Below, in pieces: positions 35,801 through 44,037 of a DNA stretch of 64,000 bases. Position numbers and translations under genes: made by a program. The notes beneath the pieces were generated by a model. It saw only the letters and a list, made by a program, of their open reading frames with translations. It did not search any database and had not been told where the DNA came from. The stretch lies in the NCBI GenBank assembly GCA_032027125.1, contig JAVSMQ010000001.1, positions 532,160-596,159 on the forward strand, written 5' to 3'. Within the stretch, counting starts at the first letter, position 1, and each line of letters begins with the position of its first letter. Source of the DNA: JANJTB01 sp032027125. Its GTDB lineage: Bacteria; Bacteroidota; Ignavibacteria; Kapaibacteriales; UBA2268.

Positions 35801-38729
35801 ACGAGACAGTTGACAGGATTCCATAACGTCCCTTATTGTTTAATTTACCGACACCCCAGCCATCCATTGCTAATATTTCTGCGGCAGCATGACCAATATA
35901 AATAGTCCATAATGCACCCTGATTAATTGCAGATCTTATTTCACCACCCTGTATAGAAGTACTCGCTCCGTTATAATCTTTTAATATTGAATTATAAGTT
36001 CCGCAGAGTTCCGGCTTTAAAATGTTGTCACGATAATGTGTTTTTATTAAAGAAGCCCAGCGGTATGTTTCACTTGAATCATAACCTGCAGTCAAAAAGA
36101 GGAAATTTTTCATCCATGGCATTTCAGGTGTATTTTCATACTCAATTGCTTTATCAATATAATTTTGGGCTTGTACAATGTGATTAACCGGTAAACGCCC
36201 AAGAACTATTTCTGGTTTCAAATCATCCTCACCTTCAAGACAAGCGTACCACCAATCACTTGCCGGATATCCGAAAGTCGGTACCCAATCAGTACTTATT
36301 GAGTTATTCATTACTTGTCGTGCATCCCAGCTTGCATCGCCAAACAGCATTACATGAGATAAATCCCGCTTTTCATAAGCAAATTTTAAAAACTTTTTTA
36401 TAGCATGAGGTGATTTTTTGCCAAAGTTGTATTCTTTATAAATATCTTCAACATCAATAACTTCAACCTTAAAACCAAGTGCTTTTCTCCTGTATTCGGC
36501 AAGTCTCTCAGCTTGGGAAATAAAGTTTTTATGACTTATGAATACTGCATCGGTGCTTGCCTCATCAGTTAAATTTGTTTTATTGACCGGTGAAATACTT
36601 CCAACAGGTGCAATGTTATCAACACCGGTTAGAACGAACTCACTATTGGCATCGGATTGCAAAGCAATATCAAAACTATTCGACTGCCCGTTAGCATGAG
36701 CGAAAAATTCAGTAAAACCGGAATGTCCCGTTCCAATTTTTTCAAGCAGTACCTGCCCGGATTTTATAAATGAACCGGTATATACCTTGCCGGCACTGAA
36801 ATTGTCTAATTCTTTACTGCCAAGATTACGTATTGAAGAAAAATCGGCATTAAGATTTGTCGGCGATAACACCAATATAGCAACAGCACAGCCATCAGGT
36901 ATTGAATTTATATAAGAACTGTGCGTGTTATCCATTCCTGAAAAATATTTGTATGTATAAGAATTATTTGAAAAATTATATACAAGTGTATAAATTCCTG
37001 CTTTATCGGAGAAATACACACTATCTACAATTCCAATACTTGCAGATACAGAGTCACCGAGCTTGCCTCCTAATCTGAAGAGAGTACCTTTTGTATTACC
37101 GGCAAATTCTTTAATCTTATTTTTTGATTTATCGAAAGCTAAAACTTTTGCACTACTAAATCCCCGGGCATTAATTCTCATATTTGAAGAATTGCCGCTA
37201 AAAATTAATCTATCCTGATATGCAATTGGTTTAGACCTGCCTTTCACTTCGATGAAGTCTATATTGGTGAGCATATTTGCTTCTAAATAGACCTGTAATG
37301 ACTTTAGTGAAATTTTGTTCAGCCCTTGAATGTATGAATCACTGCTTCCGTCCCATTCAATTGAACGGTATTGATATCCAGTAATTGAATCTCTTTTCTT
37401 AAGTTCTCCATTTATAAGATAACGCAGGTCATAATAAGTAAGTACAAATGGTTTGCCTATATCGTTTGATATAGAGTCCTGATTGGTTCTGTATTTAAGC
37501 GAAACATTTAGTCTGTCATTAGGTTCGTCAGAAGGAGCAAGCAGTATATTTTGATTGAATTCAGTATTTGTAAAATATTGGTCAGTACCTTTAGGAGAAA
37601 TAATATCCCAGTACCATCCTTCACCGGGCACAGTTCTCGTATCATTATAATTACTCTTTTCAATAGAACCGTCGAAATAATAGCTCTTAAATAAACTGCC
37701 TATTCCATAAACTATTTCTTTTTCTATATGTTGGTTGATTGTTACCGAATTTGTAACCGGCAAGCCTGAAATATCAATATTTTCCATCTGTGAAAAGCGA
37801 ATTCCTTCACTTAATTCACTGTAATATACATAGAATGGTTCAAAATTTGTATAATTATCCAGCCATGTTGTATCACCGGACGGTCTCAAGCCATAGAAAC
37901 AAACTTCGTCATCGCCGGATAATACACCGTCGTCATTTAAAATAGTGAAGGGATATTCCTTGCCAAGGTGTAATAGATGCAGAAATTTACTGTTTTTGCC
38001 ATTCAATTCCGGAAGATAGGTTGTAATATCACTGATTTTAAATTTAGTCAGTGCATCTTCTTTTGTTTCTAACTTTACATAATCAATGTTTTTATCGTAC
38101 CAACTATTTTCATTCAAATACGGAACTGATTTTGCATGTTTATTTAAATTTCTTAAATCTATGAATGTTTTGAGGTGCTGCTTGTTCAGAATATCGCTGA
38201 AAAAGATTTCTTCTTTGTCAAGTACCAAATTCGGAGTTAATATCAGAGTTCCATCAAATTTTATATTAACAGTCAAACTGTCTGCATAAATAACACACTT
38301 TTTTTCATTATCATACCAGTAAGGTACCAATATCAAATCAGAAACTTTAATTCCGCGAACTGATTGGTAAGGTGCTAATCTAAGAACCGGTTTATTATCA
38401 AGATTATAGATATTATCTTCAATATATGAAAATACTTTGGTTGATAAAATGTTATAACTTATTTTTCCACTGGAGTTGGGAACTGCAAAACTAAATTGAA
38501 ATTTGTCATACAATCCTGATACAGTAGAGCCGGAGTTTTTCCATTCCGGTACAGTAAGATTATCTTTGCCGTCAATGATAACATTCTGAGGTTTAATTCC
38601 GTTAATATTCACGGTTATACCATCAGTTCTCTCCTGAACAGTTACAGTACCGAAGGCAGGTGATATTCCAATAATGATTAAGCCTGTTATAATTACAGCA
38701 CAAATTTTTCGATTGACAGTTAAAAACAT
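32817..38729 (-). CDS. porU: type IX secretion system sortase PorU, extra-long form
   Basis: 1970 residues from the ATG at 38729 (signal peptide MFLTVNRKICAVIITG...AFG); the frame is open 24 nt further. A beta-rich N-terminal region (to about 720) precedes a gingipain-type C25 cysteine peptidase domain (about 730-1090) with FISHKNFISQAERLAEYRR, HVMLFGDASWD and VLGRLPVNH. Catalytic His947 lies in YIGHAA and Cys977 in STVSCNVGAFAEP, 30 residues apart as in gingipains. After this come ~700 residues of Ig/CARDB-like repeats and a type A sorting-like C-terminus (YSYPNPAMDDVKFNL to KFVIMK). PorU removes sorting domains at the outer membrane and attaches cargo to lipopolysaccharide. Porphyromonas PorU is about 1160 residues; the additional length is unusual. 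No other T9SS genes are in the window. Confidence 0.9.
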   Translation of the reverse strand: MFLTVNRKICAVIITGLIIIGISPAFGTVTVQERTDGITVNINGIKPQNVIIDGKDNLTVPEWKNSGSTVSGLYDKFQFSFAVPNSSGKISYNILSTKVFSYIEDNIYNLDNKPVLRLAPYQSVRGIKVSDLILVPYWYDNEKKCVIYADSLTVNIKFDGTLILTPNLVLDKEEIFFSDILNKQHLKTFIDLRNLNKHAKSVPYLNENSWYDKNIDYVKLETKEDALTKFKISDITTYLPELNGKNSKFLHLLHLGKEYPFTILNDDGVLSGDDEVCFYGLRPSGDTTWLDNYTNFEPFYVYYSELSEGIRFSQMENIDISGLPVTNSVTINQHIEKEIVYGIGSLFKSYYFDGSIEKSNYNDTRTVPGEGWYWDIISPKGTDQYFTNTEFNQNILLAPSDEPNDRLNVSLKYRTNQDSISNDIGKPFVLTYYDLRYLINGELKKRDSITGYQYRSIEWDGSSDSYIQGLNKISLKSLQVYLEANMLTNIDFIEVKGRSKPIAYQDRLIFSGNSSNMRINARGFSSAKVLAFDKSKNKIKEFAGNTKGTLFRLGGKLGDSVSASIGIVDSVYFSDKAGIYTLVYNFSNNSYTYKYFSGMDNTHSSYINSIPDGCAVAILVLSPTNLNADFSSIRNLGSKELDNFSAGKVYTGSFIKSGQVLLEKIGTGHSGFTEFFAHANGQSNSFDIALQSDANSEFVLTGVDNIAPVGSISPVNKTNLTDEASTDAVFISHKNFISQAERLAEYRRKALGFKVEVIDVEDIYKEYNFGKKSPHAIKKFLKFAYEKRDLSHVMLFGDASWDARQVMNNSISTDWVPTFGYPASDWWYACLEGEDDLKPEIVLGRLPVNHIVQAQNYIDKAIEYENTPEMPWMKNFLFLTAGYDSSETYRWASLIKTHYRDNILKPELCGTYNSILKDYNGASTSIQGGEIRSAINQGALWTIYIGHAAAEILAMDGWGVGKLNNKGRYGILSTVSCNVGAFAEPHLIASRLEEYILEQDKGFVSATGASFTGFIEQHNNIVSRMISALADTNKKMRFMGDLMFYGKMNLSVEGPYDRITLYTYTLFGDPLVRVRVGTEPDAYINENEISVTNQSGVNKYTDKDESVIIKGNIYNYGYCFRSNLEVRVIRDYFTQSDTIFTNYAQLCLSEDFSFTFAVKDMAGKHKITIEIDPEGKILELNKNNNKIVLNIDVFKEGLLSLDPQAFWNFSTVNPIFRLINPFQDEYEFDYQFILNRSADTNNVLYYGDNYVSPDDITISDNYVDWHPSISIAPGSYWLHSRYFNKTNSTWSLWTGIPVNAQAGIDQSLVKASISDKNEFETGKIENLLVGSDGLKTKLYMRRDTLDFKSVSVKGNRIDNPEGEPVVYARANIEAGGKVFVDGPHELGFNVVTIKSKNGELISRIKRFETWGMDIANTKDSLHLDTVSSRFVEYLRDSIADDEYLIIATCQSSFRLLLSQKLYGKPGNHGSIDSVLFYLKQFGSRIADTLTIDSANNGEQISFTMMGWRGAEIGSIPESINFRGDTAAISGKLITFSDYGKFESAVISKAKKWKSMSIDGNYPDNGTKVDLIVYGINSSSGVLDTVLVGKNPHEIDLSTVDSRLYPELKTAIVFEQEKYDINSLVTNPESYVSSIKFDFIPADELAVVKNETTFDKTSLLRGEDVNLHSKIENLSLRNDVDSATVRINVSRSGTDNDYRYLTLRNLKSNSFSEINHEIITDFLDYNNTISINIDPDSKITEFYRFNNDVSKQLQINRDSIKPSIVLKIDGNYHKYGDYISILPMFEVELFDNSPLQITDSTFITVRINGYLHPYQRTLWSEFKTVNDGTNLKAVFRFRPDTLQYEDAAIIVYVSDNEGNKDTLTTLAYLSLVNAAAKEVYSYPNPAMDDVKFNLVYTAPLSGMNAKLEIFDLSGNKIDEVGQTLKIGTNTLYWNGRYNGTESLPAGIYVYRIRFSGDYYLEPVFGKFVIMK

Positions 38730-38906
38730 ACTAAACCCAAAATTTATTTGCAAATTATATAATATCCATGAATACTTGACGAATAAGTTTTTGATTTAAC
38801 TGATTGAAACAATCCTTGAATCAAAAAAGTATCAAAATTTTAAAAAGTTTTTCAAATAACACGTTACTTCAATATTATAATAACACATGAAAATCAAAAA
38901 AGTCAC

Positions 38907-38945
38907 AAAAAAACTGTCCGATTTATGCAATCGGACAGTTTTTTT
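38907..38945 (-). terminator. bidirectional intrinsic terminator
   Basis: CTGTCCGAT / ATCGGACAG stem with a 7-nt loop, flanked by seven A on the left and seven T on the right, so it works on either strand. It ends the gene at 38970 before porU starts. Confidence 0.9.
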
Positions 38946-38969
38946 AAAAATAACATTTCAGGAAATAAA

Positions 38970-40331
38970 TTATCTCCTTGAGTCGCCGCCATAAGTTTTA
39001 TGTGAACTTGGCTTTTCTTCTCTCAAGCTGAACATGATTTTCTTGGCAATTTCCTCAGCCACAACCTTTTGAATCTGGTCACCGCTTGTCATATAGTCTT
39101 CAATAGCTGTTTCAACTCTGGCACGTATGATTTCGGCAGTTTGACCGACAAGTGCATTTGATAGCTGATGTATATCCGCCTGTTGTCCGCGAAGTGCTTC
39201 TAACTGACTGCGGTTAGCATCTTCCATTTTCTTCAACATTCTGTCCATACGTTCTTCCTCTTCTGTATAGATTAGAGTTAGAGCAAGGAGTGAAAGCATC
39301 GCAAATTCAAGAGTAATCGCAAGTAGGATAAATGAAGGTCTTGTTGCAGGAATAAACTTCAAACCGCGAATACCAACGGCAACGATAAGGAATGCAGCAC
39401 CGCCGTAAGCCAAACCTGTTACAAAGTTTGAATATTTCTCAGTAAAGTGGTGAGACATATAAAGTCTGAAACCTTTTGTAACAAGTAATCTGTTACGTCT
39501 CCAAAGAAGTGCATTCTTTGTATCTTCAATTTCTATAACTACGAAATCTGAGAAGAATTCTCTGATGCGTGTATAGACTGCTTCATTTCTGAAGAATACT
39601 ATATCTGTATCATTATCAAAAACATCTTCAAATCTTGCCGACTGGAAAGGAGAAGCAATATCTTCAGTCATAGTTCTGTCCCAAATCAATCTAAAGGCGC
39701 TTCGAACTTCGCTGATATCTTTTTCACCCAATTTATCATCAGGCATGATTAAAAGTTCAATTACATCATCGGAAAATCCCGTTTGAAGACGAAGTTTAAC
39801 TTTTGTATTCTCGATTTGCCTGTCAAATAAAACAGCCATCATACCAAAACCCGAAGGCATGAACATTGTTAGAACGAGTGCAGTTGCAAAAGCAATAACT
39901 ATTGCTATGATGATAAAACCAATCCAAGGCTCAAGAACAATCGCTTCTTCACCCAATATAGGAGCTCTAACGTACCATTCTGATTTGGATTTTGAATATC
40001 CATGTTCTTCTTCTGATCTTGTATTCCATGAAAAATCGAACACATATTCCTTGTTGATTGCATCTTTCGATACTTCTTTGCCCATGTTGGCAAGCTCTTT
40101 GTCTTTTGAGGTCGAACCCCAGACTAATCCGTCAAAATCAACAAAACCGACACGTGCCTGCTGCTCTAATGTAGGCTGGAACAATGGAACCACAAAACTG
40201 GCAATCATGTTTGGTACCAAACTGAAAAAGTAAAAGTAGAAGAATGCTATTGACAATACTGCCAATAATAAAGTATGCTGCAAACCAATCTTATACTTTT
40301 TGGTCTTGATAGAGAAATTCTTATTTGTCAT
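38970..40331 (-). CDS. hypothetical four-helix membrane protein, 453 aa
   Basis: I do not recognise this gene. Four membrane helices: about 21-40, 137-158, 305-323 and 332-353, all with small loops of charged residues. Between the first two lies an extracytoplasmic segment (QARVGFVDFDGLVWGSTSKD; SEWYVRAPILGEEAIVLEPW). A cytoplasmic middle domain (about 165-300) is acidic and aromatic. The C-terminal ~90 residues form a long coiled coil (EEERMDRMLKKMEDANRSQL to EEIAKKIMFSL). Overall it resembles a small sensor or scaffold without a known effector. A consensus promoter lies upstream and a strong terminator downstream, so it is monocistronic. AAGGAG lies 10 nt before the ATG. Confidence 0.6.
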   Translation of the reverse strand: MTNKNFSIKTKKYKIGLQHTLLLAVLSIAFFYFYFFSLVPNMIASFVVPLFQPTLEQQARVGFVDFDGLVWGSTSKDKELANMGKEVSKDAINKEYVFDFSWNTRSEEEHGYSKSKSEWYVRAPILGEEAIVLEPWIGFIIIAIVIAFATALVLTMFMPSGFGMMAVLFDRQIENTKVKLRLQTGFSDDVIELLIMPDDKLGEKDISEVRSAFRLIWDRTMTEDIASPFQSARFEDVFDNDTDIVFFRNEAVYTRIREFFSDFVVIEIEDTKNALLWRRNRLLVTKGFRLYMSHHFTEKYSNFVTGLAYGGAAFLIVAVGIRGLKFIPATRPSFILLAITLEFAMLSLLALTLIYTEEEERMDRMLKKMEDANRSQLEALRGQQADIHQLSNALVGQTAEIIRARVETAIEDYMTSGDQIQKVVAEEIAKKIMFSLREEKPSSHKTYGGDSRR

Positions 40332-40405
40332 CAGAGTCTAACTCCTTATTACTTTAATAAACCAATATATATTTTCTTAAATTAATTTCAACCAAAATAC
40401 AAATT

Positions 40406-40437
40406 CAAATCTACAAAAAAATATCCGTAATTAACAA
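40406..40437 (-). promoter_or_regulatory. promoter of the four-helix membrane protein gene
   Basis: On the minus strand TTG (40435-40437), 21-nt spacer, TAGATTTG (40406-40413). The start site would be near 40399, giving a leader of about 68 nt to the ATG at 40331. Confidence 0.7.
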
Positions 40438-40618
40438 TACTTTTTTAAAAAATATTAAAAAAGTTTAATAATTTATTGTTTTAAATAATAAACATTTTTT
40501 AATTTTTCAAAGTTAACTGAATTTAGGCAAATATTCAAGTAATTTTATTAAATATTTTTCCACAACCGCATTTTTTTAAATATTTTTTTTAATATGCTGT
40601 CAATTCCCCATTTTTTGT

Positions 40619-40626
40619 TATTTTTG
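40619..40626 (+). promoter_or_regulatory. -7 element upstream of lat
   Basis: TATTTTTG matches TAnnTTTG, but no clear TTG lies 19-21 nt upstream. If used, the transcript would begin near 40633 and carry a ~200-nt leader before the aminotransferase gene. Confidence 0.45.
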
Positions 40627-40660
40627 TAACATGAGAAATATAACACTGACGGCAAATATT

Positions 40661-40765
40661 ATGATGACAAATCGCGGAACTATTCGCGGTGGTTCTTTTA
40701 TTTCCTGTCTGAATCACAAATACAGCATGAAATGTGCTATTGTGTTCTCTTCTTCCTTGCTTTAA
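40661..40765 (+). CDS. possible leader peptide ahead of the lysine aminotransferase gene
   Basis: A 34-codon ORF (MMTNRGTIRGG to SSSLL) opens about 28 nt after the predicted start site of the lat transcript and ends 65 nt before the lat ATG. Its stop codon lies in the loop of a 7-bp hairpin (TTGCTTT / AAAGCAA, 40757-40773). This resembles the leader-peptide layout of attenuated operons, but the peptide is not rich in lysine (the product's substrate), and no terminator/antiterminator pair is obvious. It may be a chance ORF. Confidence 0.25.
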   Translation: MMTNRGTIRGGSFISCLNHKYSMKCAIVFSSSLL

Positions 40766-40829
40766 CAAAGCAACCCCATACATCTATATAATCAAAAGTT
40801 TATTTTATTAAATTATTACGGAGTATATT

Positions 40830-42182
40830 ATGTTATCAACCGATAGTGCGGTTTATAAGCCATTATTTCATGTTAAACCTGAGAATGTCAGAGAAGAATT
40901 AAAAAACTATATGTTAGCTGATGGATTTGATTTTGTACTTGATTTGTATGAAAGTGAAGGCAGCAGATTCAGTGATGCACGTAACGGTGAGAAATATCTT
41001 GATTTCTTTACTTGTTTCGCTTCTTTGCCGGTTGGTATGAATCATCCTAAGGTTAACAGCCCTGAATTTCTTCGGTATATTGGTAGTGCTGCACTGAATA
41101 AACCTTCAAATTCGGATATTTATACATCTGAAATGGCTTCTTTTGTAAAAACGTTTTTTAAAATTGCTGTTCCTAAAGAATTTAAATATTCTTTTTTTAT
41201 AGGAGGCGGAGCTCTGGCGGTTGAAAATGCTTTAAAAACTGCTTTCGACTGGAAAGTCAAACATAACTTCAAAAAGGGTTATTCTTCTGAACTCGGTCAT
41301 AAAATAATTCACTTCAATCAGGCTTTTCACGGTAGAACCGGCTATACAATGTCGCTTACAAATACCGACCCGCAAAAAGTCAAATATTTTCCTAAATTTG
41401 ACTGGCCCAGAGTTATTAATCCAAAAATGACTTTTCCTTTGGATTCTTCGGCAATTGAGAGCTTAATCCAAATGGAGAAATTATCTATACAACAAATCAA
41501 AAAGGCATTCATTGAAAATAAGGATGATATTGCGGCTATTATTATCGAACCGATTCAGGGTGAAGGCGGTGATAATCATTTCAGACCCGAATTTTTGCAG
41601 GAACTGAGAAATTTGTCTGATGAAAATGATTGCCTGCTTATTTTTGATGAAGTTCAGACAGGTGTCGGACTGACCGGTACGATGTGGGCTCATGAGCAAT
41701 TAGGCGTAACTCCTGATATTATGTGCTTCGGTAAAAAAATGCAGGTATGCGGTATAATCTCAACCGACAGAGTTGATTCTGTTGAAAACAACGTTTTTCA
41801 TGAACCAAGCAGAATTAATTCAACTTGGGGTGGAAATCTTACTGATATGGTGAGAGCAACCAGATACCTTGAAATTATTGATGAAGAAAAACTCGTAGAA
41901 AATGCTGCAATTCAGGGTGAATATCTAAAATCCAAGATGATGGAAACTCAAAGCAATCTGACGGGTGTTATTACAAATATTCGTGGTCGAGGTCTGTTTG
42001 CAGCATTTGATTTCGTAAATCCCGTAAATCGCAGCAAATTTATAAGTGAGTGTTGGAAAAATAAACTGATTATACTGCCCTGCGGAGATAAATCAGTAAG
42101 ATTCAGACCTGCTTTAAATATTTCAAGCATTGAAATTGATGAGGGAATGATGATTATTTCTCAAATACTAAGCAAACTGTAA
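40830..42182 (+). CDS. lat: L-lysine 6-transaminase
   Basis: 450 residues, a class III PLP aminotransferase of the lysine epsilon-aminotransferase type. Elements: FFTCFASLPVGMNHPKV near 68, FFIGGGALAVENALKTAFDW (the phosphate-binding GGxAVENA), NQAFHGRTGYTMSLTNTDP, IIIEPIQGEGGDNHF, the PLP-binding Asp in LIFDEVQTGVGLTG, and the Schiff-base lysine in CFGKKMQVCG. It converts lysine and 2-oxoglutarate to allysine and glutamate, for lysine catabolism or for making a lysine-derived product. The long leader suggests regulation. No neighbouring alpha-aminoadipate gene is present to decide between the two roles. A strong hairpin follows. Confidence 0.93.
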   Translation: MLSTDSAVYKPLFHVKPENVREELKNYMLADGFDFVLDLYESEGSRFSDARNGEKYLDFFTCFASLPVGMNHPKVNSPEFLRYIGSAALNKPSNSDIYTSEMASFVKTFFKIAVPKEFKYSFFIGGGALAVENALKTAFDWKVKHNFKKGYSSELGHKIIHFNQAFHGRTGYTMSLTNTDPQKVKYFPKFDWPRVINPKMTFPLDSSAIESLIQMEKLSIQQIKKAFIENKDDIAAIIIEPIQGEGGDNHFRPEFLQELRNLSDENDCLLIFDEVQTGVGLTGTMWAHEQLGVTPDIMCFGKKMQVCGIISTDRVDSVENNVFHEPSRINSTWGGNLTDMVRATRYLEIIDEEKLVENAAIQGEYLKSKMMETQSNLTGVITNIRGRGLFAAFDFVNPVNRSKFISECWKNKLIILPCGDKSVRFRPALNISSIEIDEGMMIISQILSKL

Positions 42183-42191
42183 ATTATACTT

Positions 42192-42225
42192 TTTTGACCG
42201 GATGGCTGTTGTCGTCCGGTCAAAA
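42192..42225 (+). terminator. intrinsic terminator of lat
   Basis: TTTTGACCGGA / TCCGGTCAAAA, an 11-bp perfect stem with a 12-nt loop, starts 10 nt past the stop codon. Confidence 0.85.
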
Positions 42226-42296
42226 TCAGCAGGCTTTGTCTATCGCTGATAGCCGGTTATTATGCATAAGCTGACAGTCTGTTGAGAAGTATTTAC

Positions 42297-43127
42297 TTAT
42301 TCTAATTTTACGTGAATTTCACATTTTTCGACTAATTTACCTGTTCTGTAAGCATAACCAATCTGGAGAAGTAAACCGGCACGACTGCTGGCATTATAGC
42401 CAACACCTGCCTGAAAATGAAAGCCTGAAGCATTAAAATCCCAAAGAACACCAAAGTATTCGCTGCTGCTGATTTTTCCGCCCATTATTCCGAAAACTAA
42501 CAGTATATTATGTTCGATATGTTGTGAAGAATATAGATTCACGCCGGGTCCAAATTGGAATCCATAAGCATTTGGTCCGGCACCTCCGCTTGCTTGTATG
42601 CAGATAGAGCGGTTATTGTATCCGTAAACAAGGTTGATTAATCCGGGATGACCTAATGCAACTCCATATTTTGTATAACGGGCTTTTTTATTGACCAAAA
42701 CACTATTTTCCAATTCTTCAGACTGAGCGGCTCTTTGGGAATGAACAGCAATCATATTATTCATAAAACGAGTTACTTCCAAATCAGGATTTGTAAAAGT
42801 GCCAATATTTCCATACAGGATAGTTACTTTAAAACTATCGGTACTTAAAAATTCCAACTCACTTTCTCTTAAATCAGTTAAGTTGCCTTTCATCATCAGA
42901 CCCGATTTTGTTTTTATTTCGCTGATTAAGATTTCACGCGATTTTATGGATGCTTTCGTTAGTTCGACTAATTCACCGGCAAGTGTTTTTAATTTGAGTT
43001 TCATATCGGTTTCTTCTGTAACAATACCGATTAACTGATTATCACTATTTGTTATAATCTTTGTTTGAGAAAAAACATATTGGTTTATTGAGAAAACCAA
43101 GATGATTAAAAATACTAATTTCATCAT
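42297..43127 (-). CDS. exported tandem paralogue 3 of 3, Sm-like repeats plus C-terminal beta-domain
   Basis: 276 residues with a signal peptide (MMKLVFLIILVFSINQYVFS). Residues ~22-60 (TKIITNSDNQLIGIVTEETD) and ~65-108 (IKTKSGLMMKGNLTDLRESE) both follow the pattern of an SH3/Sm-type small beta-barrel: a variable strand, G-x-x-G turn, hydrophobic strand. The C-terminal ~150 residues are beta-rich and aromatic (NRSICIQASGGAGPNAYGFQ; GLLLQIGYAYRTGK), ending in an alternating pattern like outer-membrane barrels. It is paralogous along its length to the two upstream genes on the same strand (46-nt gap). The function is unknown; surface or periplasmic placement is likely. Confidence 0.65.
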   Translation of the reverse strand: MMKLVFLIILVFSINQYVFSQTKIITNSDNQLIGIVTEETDMKLKLKTLAGELVELTKASIKSREILISEIKTKSGLMMKGNLTDLRESELEFLSTDSFKVTILYGNIGTFTNPDLEVTRFMNNMIAVHSQRAAQSEELENSVLVNKKARYTKYGVALGHPGLINLVYGYNNRSICIQASGGAGPNAYGFQFGPGVNLYSSQHIEHNILLVFGIMGGKISSSEYFGVLWDFNASGFHFQAGVGYNASSRAGLLLQIGYAYRTGKLVEKCEIHVKLE

Positions 43128-43173
43128 ACATTTACCTTTATATAATTTTTCATTAAATATGCACTTTTATAAC

Positions 43174-43980
43174 TTAGTACCCTGTTCTATATGCATAACC
43201 AAATTGAAAATACAATTGATTCGGTTCTTTATCAGCAACACCAAAACCTATTCCAATTTGAGCATGAAAACCATATAAAAATATTTCAAAAGCCGGTCCG
43301 ATAAAAAGTTTAAATTCCTTTTCAACATAATTACCTAACATATATCTATCAATCGTTTTTCTGGTTTGCAGATAATCTGCTAAGATAATCAAATTAAATT
43401 CTTCATCTTTTCTCGTTAAAAGATTTACGCCTACATTTAACTGTAAACCTAAATAGCCGATGCTTATACCAGCACTTGATTTATGATTGTTAAAACCATA
43501 ACTGATATTAACATATTGGGGAAGTCCAAAAGTTACTCCGATTTTACGGTATTTGTCATATACATAGTCTGATTTCTTCTCATTTTGAATATTTTTAGAT
43601 TTATTTAGGAAGTTATTCAACCAGACATTTGATTGAGCGTCTTCCGATGAGATTGAGTCAATTCCATTTAACTTGACATTAATTTTTAGACTATCTTCAG
43701 TAATCATTATAATTTCATCAACATTTAATTTTATTATATTTCCCGATAATTTTAACGAACCAGCTTTAATTTGAACCTTAATATCTTCACGTAAGTTAAT
43801 AGTTGATTTATCTATCATAATTTTAGAATTTTCAAATGAAGTTAAAACCAAATCCGTTTTAGTTTCAATTAATATAAAACCAATCAAAGTGTCGTTTTCG
43901 GTTGTTGTTATTCTTGTTTGCGATATGCAGTAACTGCTTAATGAAATTGTTACCAACAAACTCATTATTAAAATCTTCAT
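43174..43980 (-). CDS. exported tandem paralogue 2 of 3
   Basis: 268 residues; signal peptide (MKILIMSLLVTISLSSYCIS). The same plan as its neighbours: TRITTTENDTLIGFILIETK, then a second Sm-like motif (IKAGSLKLSGNIIKLNVDEI), a charged linker (about 125-140) and a beta-rich end with GFNNHKSSAGISIGYLGLQL and PNQLYFQFGYAYRTGY. Compared with paralogue 3 the linker is shorter, and the C-terminal domain keeps the GYNN/GFNN turn and the final GYAYRTG. No known family was recognised. Middle gene of three, spaced 46 and 57 nt from the others, so one transcript is likely. Confidence 0.65.
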   Translation of the reverse strand: MKILIMSLLVTISLSSYCISQTRITTTENDTLIGFILIETKTDLVLTSFENSKIMIDKSTINLREDIKVQIKAGSLKLSGNIIKLNVDEIIMITEDSLKINVKLNGIDSISSEDAQSNVWLNNFLNKSKNIQNEKKSDYVYDKYRKIGVTFGLPQYVNISYGFNNHKSSAGISIGYLGLQLNVGVNLLTRKDEEFNLIILADYLQTRKTIDRYMLGNYVEKEFKLFIGPAFEIFLYGFHAQIGIGFGVADKEPNQLYFQFGYAYRTGY

Positions 43981-44037
43981 TTTATTTTACCTCATATCTT
44001 AAAAATAAATTGTATTCATAATAATAAACTCAATATT

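Larger units (their letters stand above)
40332..40630. other. intergenic region between divergent genes
   Basis: AT-rich spacer that holds the minus-strand promoter (40406-40437) and a plus-strand -7-like site (40619-40626). Apart from these I see nothing. Confidence 0.5.

Noticed and set aside
38753..38969. Longer start for porU (TTG at 38753)
   Set aside because: The ATG at 38729 gives a normal signal peptide; the upstream codons add a non-hydrophobic extension.
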